Shown piece after piece: positions 9,520-18,226 of a DNA stretch of 64,000 nucleotides. Within the stretch, counting starts at the first letter, position 1, and each line of letters opens with the position of its first letter. The position numbers were made by a program, and so were the translations under genes. The notes below the pieces were generated by a model, which did no database searches, was not told the DNA's origin, and was given only the letters and a program-made list of their open reading frames with translations. The stretch comes from Sphingobium sp. AS12 (GTDB lineage Bacteria; Pseudomonadota; Alphaproteobacteria; Sphingomonadales; Sphingomonadaceae), in NCBI RefSeq assembly GCF_019097845.1, contig NZ_JAHRGM010000076.1, positions 1 through 64,000 on the forward strand, given 5' to 3'.

Positions 9520-11699
9520 GCGCCGCGACCCTCACCCGTCGGGGCTTCATCGCCGCCTCGCTGATGGCTGGCGGCGGTCTGCTGTTCGACCTGGCCGTGC
9601 CGATGGCGCAGGCGGCGGACGGCACGCCCGTCATCCTCAACGCCTTCATCCGCATCCTGCCCGACAATCGCGTCATCATCGGCGCGAAAAATGCCGAGAT
9701 CGGCCAGGGTACCAAGACGATGCTGCCGATGCTGATCGCCGAGGAACTGGACGTCGACTGGACGCAGGTCACGGTCGAACAGACCCATGCCGACGTCAAG
9801 ATTTTCGGCGGCCAGAGCGCAGGCGGCAGCCGTACCACCGCGCGCGAATGGTTGCCCACGCGACAGGCGGGCGCGGCAGCGCGCGCCATGCTGGTGGCAG
9901 CGGCAGCGGCGCAGTGGGGCGTATCGGCGGACACGCTGACGACGGCCAGCGGCAGGGTGACCGACCCCCAATCGGGCAAGTCGGTCGCCTATGCCGCACT
10001 GGCGGCCGCGGCGGCGAAGCTGTCCGCGCCCGATCCTGCGACGCTTAAGCTGAAAGACCCGGCGCGCTTCAGCATCATCGGCCAGTCGATCGGCGGGGTC
10101 GACACGCCCGCCATCGTCGCGGGCAAGCCGCTGTTCGGCATCGATTTCAAGCTGCCCGATATGCTTTATGCCGTGCTGGAAACCTGCCCGGCCTTTGGCG
10201 GTACGTTCAAATCGGCCAATCTGGACGCGGTGCGCGCGCTGCCCGGCATCGCCCATGTGCTGACGATCAAGGGCGATGGCACGCCCGAATCCGGCTTTGA
10301 CGGCGTCGCCATCCTCGCCAAAAGCTGGTGGACCGCCAATCAGGCGCGCGAAACACTGAAAGTCGAATGGGACGACAGCGCGGTCACCGGTTTTTCGACG
10401 CAGGGCTATGCGACGCAGGCGGCCACCCGTGCGAAGGGCAAGGCGGACGCTGACATCCTGCGCACCGGCAATATCGATGCCGCCTTCGCCTCGGCTGGCA
10501 AGGTCGTGGCCGCCGACTACCGCTATCCTTTCCTCGCCCATGCGACGCTGGAGCCGCAAAATTGCACTGCCCTGTTCAAGGATGGCGCGATCGAAATCTG
10601 GGCGCCGACCCAGAATCCCGAAAGCGGGCGCGGACTGGTCGCCACGGCGCTCAACCTGCCGCCGGAGAAGATCCGCATCAATTTTTCGCGCATCGGCGGC
10701 GGCTTCGGGCGGCGGCTGATGAACGACTATATGGTGCAGGCGTCGCTTGTCGCCGCGCAGGTGCCGGGCGTGCCGGTCAAACTGCTGTTCACCCGCGCCG
10801 ACGACATGCGGCGCGACTTTTATCGGCCGGCGGGCTGGCACGGCTTCCGCGCCGCGCTCGACAAGGGTGGCGCGCTGATCGCCTTCCATGATCATTTCAT
10901 CACCTTCGCCAAAGACGGCAAGCCGGTGCGCTCGGCCGAATTGTCGCCGGGCGAACTGCCAGCGGGCCTTGTCGATACTGTGCTGCTGGAACAGAGTTTC
11001 CTTTCGACCAACATGCCCACCGGCTGGCTGCGCGCGCCCGGCTCCAACGCGCTGGCCTTTGTCTATCAGGCGTTCCTGGACGAGATCGCGGCGGCAGCGG
11101 GCAAGGATTTGCCCACGCTCATGCTCGAACTCTTGTCCAAAGCCGCGCAAGTCAACCAGGGTGCCAATCGCCCCCCGCTGGTCACCGCGCGGGCCAAGGG
11201 CGTGATCGAAAAGGCGCTGACCATGGGCGATTGGGCGAACCGCAAGGCGCTGCCCAAAGGGCAGGGCAAGGGTTTTGCCTTCTATTACAGCCATGCGGGC
11301 TATTTTGCCGAAGTGCTGGAGGTCGAGGTCGCCGACGGCGTGCCGAAGGTCAAGAATGTCTGGGTTGCAGGCGATGTCGGCAGCCAGATCATCAACCCCA
11401 TCAATGCGCTGCATCAGGTGCAGGGATCGGTGATTGAAGGGCTGGGGCAGGCGCTGGCCGGACAGGCGATCACCCAAGTCGCAGGCGCGATCGAGCAAGC
11501 CAATTTCGATACTCACCCGCTCCAGCGCATCCCCGACACACCGGTCATCCATGTAGAATTCGTCAAGACCGACTATCCGCCCACCGGCCTTGGCGAACCC
11601 GCGCTTCCCCCGGTCATCCCGGCGCTGGTCAACGCCATCCACGCCGCGACCGGCAAGCGCATAAGATCACTGCCGGTGACGGCGGAGATGCTGGCCTGA
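9516..11699 (+). CDS. Molybdenum hydroxylase, molybdopterin large subunit (IorB-like), Tat-exported
   Basis: 727 residues. Molybdenum-cytosine-dinucleotide subunit of the xanthine dehydrogenase family. The N-terminus has a Tat signal ([14 protein letters not shown]), giving a periplasmic enzyme. Visible features include GGGFGRR in the cofactor region and the catalytic glutamate, Glu694, in GLGEPALPP near the C-terminus. The family oxidises aldehydes or N-heterocycles using water as oxygen source. In this island the most economical role is oxidation of the aldehyde released by the periplasmic amine dehydrogenases, but an isoquinoline-like substrate cannot be excluded. There is no FAD subunit, no membrane cytochrome partner and no XdhC-type chaperone next to it, so the electron acceptor is unclear. 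Confidence 0.88.
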   Translation: MSAATLTRRGFIAASLMAGGGLLFDLAVPMAQAADGTPVILNAFIRILPDNRVIIGAKNAEIGQGTKTMLPMLIAEELDVDWTQVTVEQTHADVKIFGGQSAGGSRTTAREWLPTRQAGAAARAMLVAAAAAQWGVSADTLTTASGRVTDPQSGKSVAYAALAAAAAKLSAPDPATLKLKDPARFSIIGQSIGGVDTPAIVAGKPLFGIDFKLPDMLYAVLETCPAFGGTFKSANLDAVRALPGIAHVLTIKGDGTPESGFDGVAILAKSWWTANQARETLKVEWDDSAVTGFSTQGYATQAATRAKGKADADILRTGNIDAAFASAGKVVAADYRYPFLAHATLEPQNCTALFKDGAIEIWAPTQNPESGRGLVATALNLPPEKIRINFSRIGGGFGRRLMNDYMVQASLVAAQVPGVPVKLLFTRADDMRRDFYRPAGWHGFRAALDKGGALIAFHDHFITFAKDGKPVRSAELSPGELPAGLVDTVLLEQSFLSTNMPTGWLRAPGSNALAFVYQAFLDEIAAAAGKDLPTLMLELLSKAAQVNQGANRPPLVTARAKGVIEKALTMGDWANRKALPKGQGKGFAFYYSHAGYFAEVLEVEVADGVPKVKNVWVAGDVGSQIINPINALHQVQGSVIEGLGQALAGQAITQVAGAIEQANFDTHPLQRIPDTPVIHVEFVKTDYPPTGLGEPALPPVIPALVNAIHAATGKRIRSLPVTAEMLA

Positions 11700-12117
11700 A
11701 AGCCCCTTCGCCCCGCGGAGGAGAAGGATACGAAGCCTTGGTGCCGTAGGCACCTGGGCGAAGTTGGAAGAGGGGAATCGACGCTGATGGGGTACGCGTC
11801 GTGAGGTCAGAACACCCTCTCACAGCTACGACTAAGGCAGCAAGCTGCCAGGTCTCCGCAGCCCCCTCCCTCATGGGAGAGGGGGCAAAGATGCGTTTTT
11901 CTTCATCCCCCTTCCAAAGTAGGATTTCCGCTGTTCTACCTCGTCGGATGAACCAACAAGCCGCCATGTCGCCGTCCCGACACCAGCTGTGGCTTTACCC
12001 TCGCGCCGCGGAGACCCTGACCCATGCGTCATTTGACGTAGGGGGACGCATTCAGCGCCTCGTCATAACCTGCATCTACGCCCGCTTACCGGGCGCATGT
12101 GAAAGGGTGTTGCGCTG
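11700..12117. repeat. Intergenic region with hairpin repeat, then a promoter zone
   Basis: 418 bases without a gene. The first half holds small perfect hairpins: GGTGCC/GGCACC at 11740-11754, GGCAGC/GCTGCC at 11836-11849, and a C-rich/G-rich pair at 11861-11886. This is the style of dispersed intergenic repeats common in sphingomonads, and related to the block at 32352-32465. The second half holds motif copy B (12023-12041) and a -10-like CATAAC at 12064-12069 before the PPIase gene. I see no convincing small gene. Confidence 0.5.
12023..12041 (+). promoter_or_regulatory. Copy B of shared 19-bp operator-like motif
   Basis: CATGCGTCATTTGACGTAG, 17 of 19 identical to the copy at 18062. Its core TGCGTCA-TT-TGACGTA is an almost perfect dyad, as expected for a dimeric regulator. 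It ends 76 bases before the PPIase start and 22 bases before a -10-like CATAAC, a spacing also seen at copy D. Confidence 0.62.
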
Positions 12118-12921
12118 ATGCGCCGACTGGTTGCCATGCTGCGCGGGATCGCCGCCCGCGATCCGTTCATCGTCTTTCTGGGCGCGGCGGGTGCGATTTT
12201 CCTGCTCTACTGGGCGGTCAGCGCCCGGCGCGAGACGATTGATGTGCCACGATCGGTGCAGCAAAGCCTGTCCGACGATTATGCGATGATGGCGGGCAAG
12301 GCGCCCGACGCCGCCGCCAAAGCCAAGCTGATCCACGATTATGTCGCCGACGAACTGTTGTTTCGCGAAGCGGTGGATCGCGGGATGCACATGACCGACA
12401 AGACGACCAAGCAGCGGCTGATCGACCGCGTCCGCTTCCTGATCGCAGGCGCGCCACCCGAACCGGGCGAGGACGCGCTGATCGGCTATTATGCCACCCA
12501 TCGTGACCTCTACCGCGCCGAACCGCGCCTGTCGCTTACCCATGTATTTTTCGAGAAAGCCCCGGTGGACGCCCCGGCGCTGCTGGCGCGGCTGCAATCG
12601 GGCGGTACGGTGAAGGGCGATGATTTCTGGATGGGGCATGACTTGCCCGATTATGGCGTGTCGATGCTGCGCGGCATGTTTGGCGCGCCCTTCCTCGATG
12701 CGCTCAACAAGGCGCAGACCGGCACCTGGATCGGCCCGCTCCGTTCGACCCGCGGCTGGCATTTCGCGCGAGTGCGGGACCGGGGCGCGGCGGCGATGCT
12801 GCCCTATCTGGCGGTGCGCGATCAGGTGAAGCAGGATTATCTGGCAGCGGAAACCGGCGCGCTGGTGGACAAGGAAGTCGCGCGGCTGGAGGAACGCTAT
12901 CATATTCGGGTGGAACCATAA
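12118..12921 (+). CDS. Membrane-anchored parvulin-type peptidyl-prolyl isomerase (first copy)
   Basis: 267 residues. One transmembrane segment near residues 18-36 (FIVFLGAAGAIFLLYWAV) anchors a periplasmic domain. The C-terminal part (PRLSLTHVFF, then DDFWMGHDLPDYGVSMLRGMFG, then GPLRSTRGWHFARV) matches the PpiC-type rotamase fold, which helps exported proteins fold. The N-terminal half is helical, like SurA/PrsA-type chaperone domains. One base separates it from the HupE-like gene. The same pair occurs again on the other strand at 29144-30962, so the foldase and the HupE-like protein form a fixed module. A likely client is one of the exported ureohydrolases or amine dehydrogenases (inference from position and the shared motif B upstream). 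Confidence 0.78.
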   Translation: MRRLVAMLRGIAARDPFIVFLGAAGAIFLLYWAVSARRETIDVPRSVQQSLSDDYAMMAGKAPDAAAKAKLIHDYVADELLFREAVDRGMHMTDKTTKQRLIDRVRFLIAGAPPEPGEDALIGYYATHRDLYRAEPRLSLTHVFFEKAPVDAPALLARLQSGGTVKGDDFWMGHDLPDYGVSMLRGMFGAPFLDALNKAQTGTWIGPLRSTRGWHFARVRDRGAAAMLPYLAVRDQVKQDYLAAETGALVDKEVARLEERYHIRVEP

Positions 12922-12922
12922 T

Positions 12923-13924
12923 ATGCTGGCCCGCACGTTCTGGCTGATCATCATGCTGCTGGGCCTTGCTGCCCCGGCGCAGGCGGACGTGTTCCGCGTC
13001 GGCGACTATAATATCCAGCCGGGCATCGACCCCGGCAGCTTTGATTTGAGTGCGTCCATCCCGTCAATATTGGCCAGCAACGCCCCGCTCGGCCTGCCTG
13101 CCGGGTGCCGCGAAACCGTGCGCGAGCGGCTGAATGAGGCTACCGTCACCCGCTACGCCATCGGCATCGCCTGCGATCGTCCGATCGCGCCCGATGATGC
13201 GATCGTCACCCCCTGGGCGGTCGATGGCGGCACCTTCCTTTCCACCGCCACCGGCACCCGCGTCCAACAGGCGCTCCAGCCGGACGGCGACACCCTGTCG
13301 CTGCCGATTGGCGCAGTCGCCGCGCGCGAACGGGCGCTGCCGGATATTGCGGTCGATTATACATGGGAGGGGATCGTTCACATCCTTGGCGGCTGGGACC
13401 ATCTGGCTTTCGTCCTGTGCCTTTGCCTGCTGGCGCGCGGACATTTCCTGCTGCTGCTCGTCACCACCTTCACCATCGGCCATTCGCTCAGCCTGGCGCT
13501 GGCCTTTTTCGATGTCGTCACAATGCCGGTGCCGCCGGTCGAGGCGGTAATCGCGCTTTCCATCGCCTTCATGGCGCGGGAGGCGATCCGCACCCGCGAC
13601 GATGGGCTTCCCGACCGCGCCAAGCAACGACGCCAACTGGCGGTGGTGGCGAGCTTCGGACTGCTCCACGGCCTTGGCTTTGCGACCGTGCTGCGCGAAC
13701 TGGGCGTCGCGCCGCAGGAACGGTTGCCGGGCCTGCTCTTCTTCAACGGCGGGGTCGAGCTGGGGCAGTTGTTCTTCGTCGGTTGCGTGCTGGGCGTCAT
13801 GCAACTGGCCGGAATTTTCGACCGGCAGCAGATGGTGCGGCAGGCGGCGCTCTATGGCGCCGGGATTGTCGGCTGCTTCTGGATGATCGAGCGGGTGGTG
13901 GGCTTCACCATGGGCGCAGCATGA
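12923..13924 (+). CDS. HupE/UreJ-like membrane protein (first copy)
   Basis: 333 residues. A signal peptide (to about residue 21, APAQA) is followed by about 115 residues of extracytoplasmic domain, then several membrane helices with the histidine-rich HupE/UreJ pattern: HILGGWDH, IGHSLSLA, LLHGLGFA and FFNGGVELGQ. HupE/UreJ proteins accompany hydrogenase or urease clusters and are proposed nickel permeases. No urease or hydrogenase genes are in this window. Linkage here is to a PPIase and, across the island, to metal-dependent exported ureohydrolases, so supplying Ni or another metal to those enzymes is a reasonable but untested idea. It overlaps the downstream TPR-sulfotransferase by 4 bp. 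A paralogue lies at 29144-30142. Confidence 0.8.
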   Translation: MLARTFWLIIMLLGLAAPAQADVFRVGDYNIQPGIDPGSFDLSASIPSILASNAPLGLPAGCRETVRERLNEATVTRYAIGIACDRPIAPDDAIVTPWAVDGGTFLSTATGTRVQQALQPDGDTLSLPIGAVAARERALPDIAVDYTWEGIVHILGGWDHLAFVLCLCLLARGHFLLLLVTTFTIGHSLSLALAFFDVVTMPVPPVEAVIALSIAFMAREAIRTRDDGLPDRAKQRRQLAVVASFGLLHGLGFATVLRELGVAPQERLPGLLFFNGGVELGQLFFVGCVLGVMQLAGIFDRQQMVRQAALYGAGIVGCFWMIERVVGFTMGAA

Positions 13925-15486
13925 GCCTGGAGGCGCGCGCGCGCGCGGCGCTGGCACGCGGCGATCTGACGCAGGCGGCGCAGGCGGCGCAGCAACTCGC
14001 AATGGCGCAGCCCGACCAGCCCGCCGGCTTCTTTCTGCTGGGGTTGGCGGCAGCGGAAGCCGGACAAGTGGCCAAGGCGCTGCCGATGCTGGAGCAGGCG
14101 GTGGCGCGCGGGCCGGTGGCAGAACATCTGGCGCAATATGCCCGTCTGCTGATCCTGCTGCGCCGCGATGGCGAAGCAGGGCAGGCGGCGCGGCAGGCGC
14201 TGGCGCTGGGCGGGGCGGATGCGCTGACGTCCGACACGATAGGATGCGTGCTGGCGCGGCTGGGCGATCATGAAGCGTCGGTGCAACCGTTCGAGGCGGC
14301 GGTGGCGGGCGAGCCGGACAATCTGGACTATCGCTATAATCTGGCCGCCGCCTGCGGCTTTACCGGCCGCGTGGCGGCAGCACGGGACCAGTATGAGGCG
14401 ATATTGGCCGCCGATCCTGGCCATGCCCGCGCCCATTATGCGCTGGCCATCCTGTCGCGCCAGACCGAAGCTGCGAACCATGTCCCCCGGCTGGAGGCGG
14501 CATTGAGGGCGGCGACCCGGCCCGACGATGCACTGCGCATCCGCTATGCACTGGCCAAGGAAGCGGAGGATATGGGCCATGCGGCCGCCGCCTTTGCCCA
14601 TCTCAGCGAGGCCAATGCCGCCCACAAGCGCGCCATCGGCTATGATTTTGCGCAGGACGCCGCGATTTTCGATGCGATCGAGCGGCTGTTCGGCGACGGC
14701 CCACCGCGCGGGTGGGGCGAGGGGCTGGCGGAAATCGCGCCGCTCTTCATCGTCGGGATGCCGCGCACCGGCACGACATTGGTGGACAGGATATTATCCT
14801 CTCACCGCCAAGTCGGATCGGCAGGCGAATTGCAGGCGATGCCGCTGGCGGTGAAGCAACTGGCGGGGACAAGGTCGCGGCTGGTGATCGACCCCGAAAC
14901 GATCGTCGCCAGCGCGGCGGCCGATCCGGCGGCGATCGGCCATGCCTATATGGCGCGCGCCAGCCATCATCGCCCGCCGGGCAAGGCCCGCTTCATCGAC
15001 AAACTGCCTGCCAATTTTCTCTATATGGGCCATATCCTGTATGCCCTGCCGCATGCACGGATCGTCTGCCTGCGTCGTCACCCGATGGACACTTTGTGGA
15101 GCAATTATAAAAACCTCTTCGCCAGCCAGTCGGCCTATTATGCCTATAGCTACGACCTGATGGACATTGCCCGCTATTATGCGCGCTTCGACCGGTTGAT
15201 GGCGCTGTGGGAGCGGCTGTTTCCCGGTCGGGTGCTGCAACTTTCCTATGAAGCGCTGGTCGCCGATCAAGAGGGGCAGACGCGACATCTGTTGGCCCAT
15301 TGCGGGCTGGAATGGGATGCGGCCTGCCTGTCCTTCCACGAAAATAGCACGGCCGTTGCTACGCCGAGCGCCGCGCAGGTCCGCAGGCCGATCAACGCCG
15401 ATGCCGTGGCACGCTGGAAAGCGCATGAGGCGGCGCTGGCCCCGGTGCGCGATTGGCTGGGGAGCCAGGGGATCGGGGTGGATTGA
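13921..15486 (+). CDS. TPR-repeat sulfotransferase family protein (first copy)
   Basis: 521 residues from ATG 13921. The first 230 or so are tetratricopeptide repeats; the rest is a PAPS-dependent sulfotransferase domain. The 5'-phosphosulfate loop is FIVGMPRTGTTLVDRILSS, and the 3'-phosphate motif is the RRHPMDTLWSNYK stretch. Such TPR-sulfotransferases are common in sphingomonads beside TBDRs. The acceptor is unknown; tyrosine or carbohydrate sulfation are possibilities for related folds. It is the third gene of the PPIase/HupE-like operon, ends in a strong bidirectional terminator, and faces a TBDR gene. A larger paralogue at 39459-41489 sits next to a second TBDR, so the partnership is repeated in this window. 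Confidence 0.85.
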   Translation: MSLEARARAALARGDLTQAAQAAQQLAMAQPDQPAGFFLLGLAAAEAGQVAKALPMLEQAVARGPVAEHLAQYARLLILLRRDGEAGQAARQALALGGADALTSDTIGCVLARLGDHEASVQPFEAAVAGEPDNLDYRYNLAAACGFTGRVAAARDQYEAILAADPGHARAHYALAILSRQTEAANHVPRLEAALRAATRPDDALRIRYALAKEAEDMGHAAAAFAHLSEANAAHKRAIGYDFAQDAAIFDAIERLFGDGPPRGWGEGLAEIAPLFIVGMPRTGTTLVDRILSSHRQVGSAGELQAMPLAVKQLAGTRSRLVIDPETIVASAAADPAAIGHAYMARASHHRPPGKARFIDKLPANFLYMGHILYALPHARIVCLRRHPMDTLWSNYKNLFASQSAYYAYSYDLMDIARYYARFDRLMALWERLFPGRVLQLSYEALVADQEGQTRHLLAHCGLEWDAACLSFHENSTAVATPSAAQVRRPINADAVARWKAHEAALAPVRDWLGSQGIGVD

Positions 15487-15489
15487 AGA

Positions 15490-15520
15490 ACAGGTGCCCT
15501 CCAATGTGGAGGGCACCTGT
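15490..15520. terminator. Bidirectional hairpin terminator
   Basis: Perfect 14-bp stem, ACAGGTGCCCTCCA at 15490-15503, loop ATG, complementary arm 15507-15520. It fills the 39-base gap between the stops of the convergent sulfotransferase and TBDR genes and can serve both. Confidence 0.8.
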
Positions 15521-15525
15521 ATGGA

Positions 15526-17901
15526 TCAGAACCTGACCCGGCTTTCGATGCCGACGACGCGGGGTTGCGCGATCGATTGCGCATAGCCGCGATAGATGAC
15601 ACCATCGTTCACCAGACCATAGCGGGTCAGGTCGTTACCGATCCCGGTGATGGCATATTTGTCGAAGATGTTATTGGCGAACAGGCCAATTTCATAAACG
15701 TCGGTCTTGTAGCTGATATTCGCCCGGCTCATCGTGTAGGATGGAATACGCTCGCCACCGCCGCGCAGGCCCGGTCGGCTGTAGATGCCGCCCGAATAGG
15801 TGGTCGTCCAGCCCAGAACCAGCGCGTTGTCGCCCATCGGCATTTCATAGGTCACGCCGATAGCGCCGCTATTCTTGGTCGAACCAGGCAGGCGGTCACC
15901 CGCAAACACATCGACCAGATCGCCGCCCTGGACCGAAAGAAGCGCAGGCACGTCCTCGGTCAGCTTGGCGTCGAGATAGCTGTAATTGCCCCGGATGCTC
16001 AGCCCCTCAATCGGTCGGGCGTCGAACGAGAAATCGATCCCCTTGGATTCCGCCGCGCCGCCATTGGTGATGATCCCAATCGCGCCGTTGACGGTCTGGC
16101 CATCCAACTGGATGCCGTTCCATTTGATTTTGAACGCTGAGAGGCTCATCGACAATTTGCGATCGAACAGTTGCGCCCTCACACCAATTTCCGCATTTTT
16201 CACCTTGTCCGGGCCATAGAATAGCTCGTTTTCCAACGCACAGAGATTCTGGCCAGCGGGGAGCGGGAGGACGCATGGGGCGACGCGGTTTACGCCGCCA
16301 ATACGATAGCCTTTCGAGTAAGTGCCCCAGACCATCAGGTCCGGCGTGATGTTGTAGGAGCTGTTGAATTTCCAGACGGTACCGTCCTGACCCGTTGTAC
16401 CAGCGCGCGAGCGGAAGTTGATGGCTGGGAAAGTCTGAAACAAGGGCAGCGCCGTGCCGCCAATGACATCGGCCTTATATTTGAAATAGCGTATGCCTGC
16501 GGTCACCTGCCACTCTGGGGTGATCTTGAAGCTGCCTTCGCCAAAGATCGCTTTTTCGTCGAGCTTGGTATTCACATATGACGCATATTCAACCTCGTCA
16601 GGCCGGTTGATACCCGCATAGGCCGGATAGCCCGGCACGATTTCGCGATAGTCGGAGTTGGTGCTCTGTCGGTTCCAGAAGCCGCCCAGTACCCAGCTGA
16701 ACGGGCCACCATGGGTGGAAACGAGGCGGACTTCCTGATTATATTGTTCGTCGGTGCCGCGCGACCTTGTGTAGCCGGAGAAGGACGGGAACAGTTCATA
16801 ATCATAATCAAGGTCAATCAGCAGATCGGTGACGTCGATCGAACTGCGCCGCTTCTTGTTGGTATAAGCCGAAACGAACACGACCTGCGCAACGTCGGCA
16901 ATATTGCCCTGCATTTCGAGCGATATCAGGTGCGAGGTGCGCTTGGACGGTTCCTCCGAACGCCATGGGCCTTCATATTTGCCCTCGCCCACAACATTGC
17001 CGCCGGTCGCCTGACGACCGTTGGTCTTGGTCTGCTGGAAGGCGTAAGTGAAATAGGCCTCAAAGTCCGTGCCTACATAGCCCAACTGGTTGCGGCTGGT
17101 GAAGGTCTTTTCAAAGTTCAGATCCTTCTTGCCCGCGAAATTCGCGCTCTTGTCGGCGTCGCTGCCCATCGGGTTGTCGACGCCGCCCGGCTGGGGCAAC
17201 GACACGCCCGGTTCCTTCAGCAGGAACGGATAATCGATGAAGCCGGGGTCATAATAATAGCCGGTAACGGTACGGAAGGCGATCGAATCCGCCACAATCG
17301 GTACATTGAGGACGCCATAGGCCACATAGCCCAGCCCCTTGCTGTGCGCGACGTCGTAGAGGCGACCATAGGCTTCGCCACTGAACTTGGTCGGATCGGG
17401 CCGGTTGGGCATGTAGCGGATCGCGCCCGCCAGCGTGCCCAGACCATAAAGCGTGCCCTGCGGCCCCAACAGGGTTTCTACGCGCTCCAGATCGATCAGC
17501 TTGTAATCGGTATAGAGCGGAACGTCGCCCAGATAGATGCCGATCGCGGTGTCGCTGTTGCCGCCGGTCGAGCTGGTGTCGCTGGCCGACAGACCGCGCA
17601 TCACGATGTTGCCCGCGCCATACGGACCGGTATCGGTGATGGTGATGCCAGGCGTGAAGGCAGCGATGTCGCGAATATCGTCGATCCGCTCATTTGCCAG
17701 CTGCTCGGCACCGACGGCGGCGATATTGATCGGCGTCTCCATCAGCGTGGTGCTGCGCCGGGTGCCGGTAACGACGATGACGTCGCTGTCGGCTTCGGCG
17801 GCGGCGGGCGTGTCCTGCGCCAGCGCGGGTGCGGCAAAGGCCGCACCGGTCATCATCGTGGCTGACAGCAGTCCCAGCCTCAGCGTCTTGCGATATGACA
17901 T
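15526..17901 (-). CDS. TonB-dependent receptor
   Basis: 791 residues. The signal peptide ends APALAQ; the TonB box DVIVVTGTR follows near residue 40, then a plug domain (ETPINIAAVGAEQL, GPQGTLYGLGTLAGAIRY) and a 22-strand-type barrel ending in VRF. The start ATG at 17901 has AGGGGA just upstream. It imports an unknown ligand through the outer membrane. Its divergent partner is the exported ureohydrolase pair, and two oppositely oriented copies of the shared 19-bp motif lie between them, so a guanidino compound or amine is a candidate ligand, though sphingomonad TBDRs serve many substrates. The siderophore-like alternative has no support from neighbours. Confidence 0.9.
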   Translation of the reverse strand: MSYRKTLRLGLLSATMMTGAAFAAPALAQDTPAAAEADSDVIVVTGTRRSTTLMETPINIAAVGAEQLANERIDDIRDIAAFTPGITITDTGPYGAGNIVMRGLSASDTSSTGGNSDTAIGIYLGDVPLYTDYKLIDLERVETLLGPQGTLYGLGTLAGAIRYMPNRPDPTKFSGEAYGRLYDVAHSKGLGYVAYGVLNVPIVADSIAFRTVTGYYYDPGFIDYPFLLKEPGVSLPQPGGVDNPMGSDADKSANFAGKKDLNFEKTFTSRNQLGYVGTDFEAYFTYAFQQTKTNGRQATGGNVVGEGKYEGPWRSEEPSKRTSHLISLEMQGNIADVAQVVFVSAYTNKKRRSSIDVTDLLIDLDYDYELFPSFSGYTRSRGTDEQYNQEVRLVSTHGGPFSWVLGGFWNRQSTNSDYREIVPGYPAYAGINRPDEVEYASYVNTKLDEKAIFGEGSFKITPEWQVTAGIRYFKYKADVIGGTALPLFQTFPAINFRSRAGTTGQDGTVWKFNSSYNITPDLMVWGTYSKGYRIGGVNRVAPCVLPLPAGQNLCALENELFYGPDKVKNAEIGVRAQLFDRKLSMSLSAFKIKWNGIQLDGQTVNGAIGIITNGGAAESKGIDFSFDARPIEGLSIRGNYSYLDAKLTEDVPALLSVQGGDLVDVFAGDRLPGSTKNSGAIGVTYEMPMGDNALVLGWTTTYSGGIYSRPGLRGGGERIPSYTMSRANISYKTDVYEIGLFANNIFDKYAITGIGNDLTRYGLVNDGVIYRGYAQSIAQPRVVGIESRVRF

Positions 17902-18061
17902 GCTATTCCCCTTTTCCTGTCCAAAGACTCCCCGGCATCTTCCCCCTCCCTGCGTGCACCCGGCCGCCTTCAGGTGGCGGCCATGATGCTGTGGACGGCC
18001 GCAATGCCGCCTCGTGCTTTTCTGCTATGCCAAGAGGCTATGGACTGCGCAGGCAGTCAGA

Positions 18062-18080
18062 CATGGGGCATTTGACGTAG
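18062..18080 (+). promoter_or_regulatory. Copy C1 of shared operator-like motif
   Basis: CATGGGGCATTTGACGTAG, taken as the reference copy. It is repeated exactly, in inverse orientation, at 18111-18129. It continues CCTGTT, as does copy A at 8956. Confidence 0.68.
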
Positions 18081-18110
18081 CCTGTTCGTCTGTCAGGGTG
18101 GCCTGCCATC

Positions 18111-18129
18111 CTACGTCAAATGCCCCATG
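18111..18129 (-). promoter_or_regulatory. Copy C2 of shared operator-like motif (inverted)
   Basis: CTACGTCAAATGCCCCATG, the exact reverse complement of 18062-18080 with a 30-base spacer. The outward/inward pairing gives each divergent transcription unit one site. Confidence 0.68.
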
Positions 18130-18226
18130 GGGGGCGGCACGTTGGCCGCATAGCTTTCAGGGATCGGGGGGCGTTTACCCTTTCCCTGCCAACAGCCTTA
18201 TGCCTGCGCCGCGCGGGCCGGAGACG

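Larger units (their letters stand above)
17902..18226. promoter_or_regulatory. Divergent promoter region, TBDR / ureohydrolase pair
   Basis: 325 bases between two divergent units. The central feature is a perfect 19-bp inverted repeat, at 18062-18080 and 18111-18129, separated by 30 bases. I see no small gene and no other clear structure. The repeats lie 161 bases from the TBDR start and 98 bases from the ureohydrolase start. Confidence 0.6.

Noticed and set aside
9477-11642. Long open frame antisense to the molybdenum hydroxylase large subunit
   Set aside because: Low-complexity Arg/Gly/Ala-rich translation with no domain; the sense gene has a Tat signal and the catalytic Glu.
12923-13924. 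Evidence of a urease or hydrogenase cluster from the HupE/UreJ-like gene
   Set aside because: No urease, hydrogenase or accessory gene is found anywhere in the window.
18062-18129. Inverted repeat as a transcription terminator
   Set aside because: It lies in a divergent promoter region with a 30-base spacer, and its arms recur singly at other promoters, so an operator fits better.
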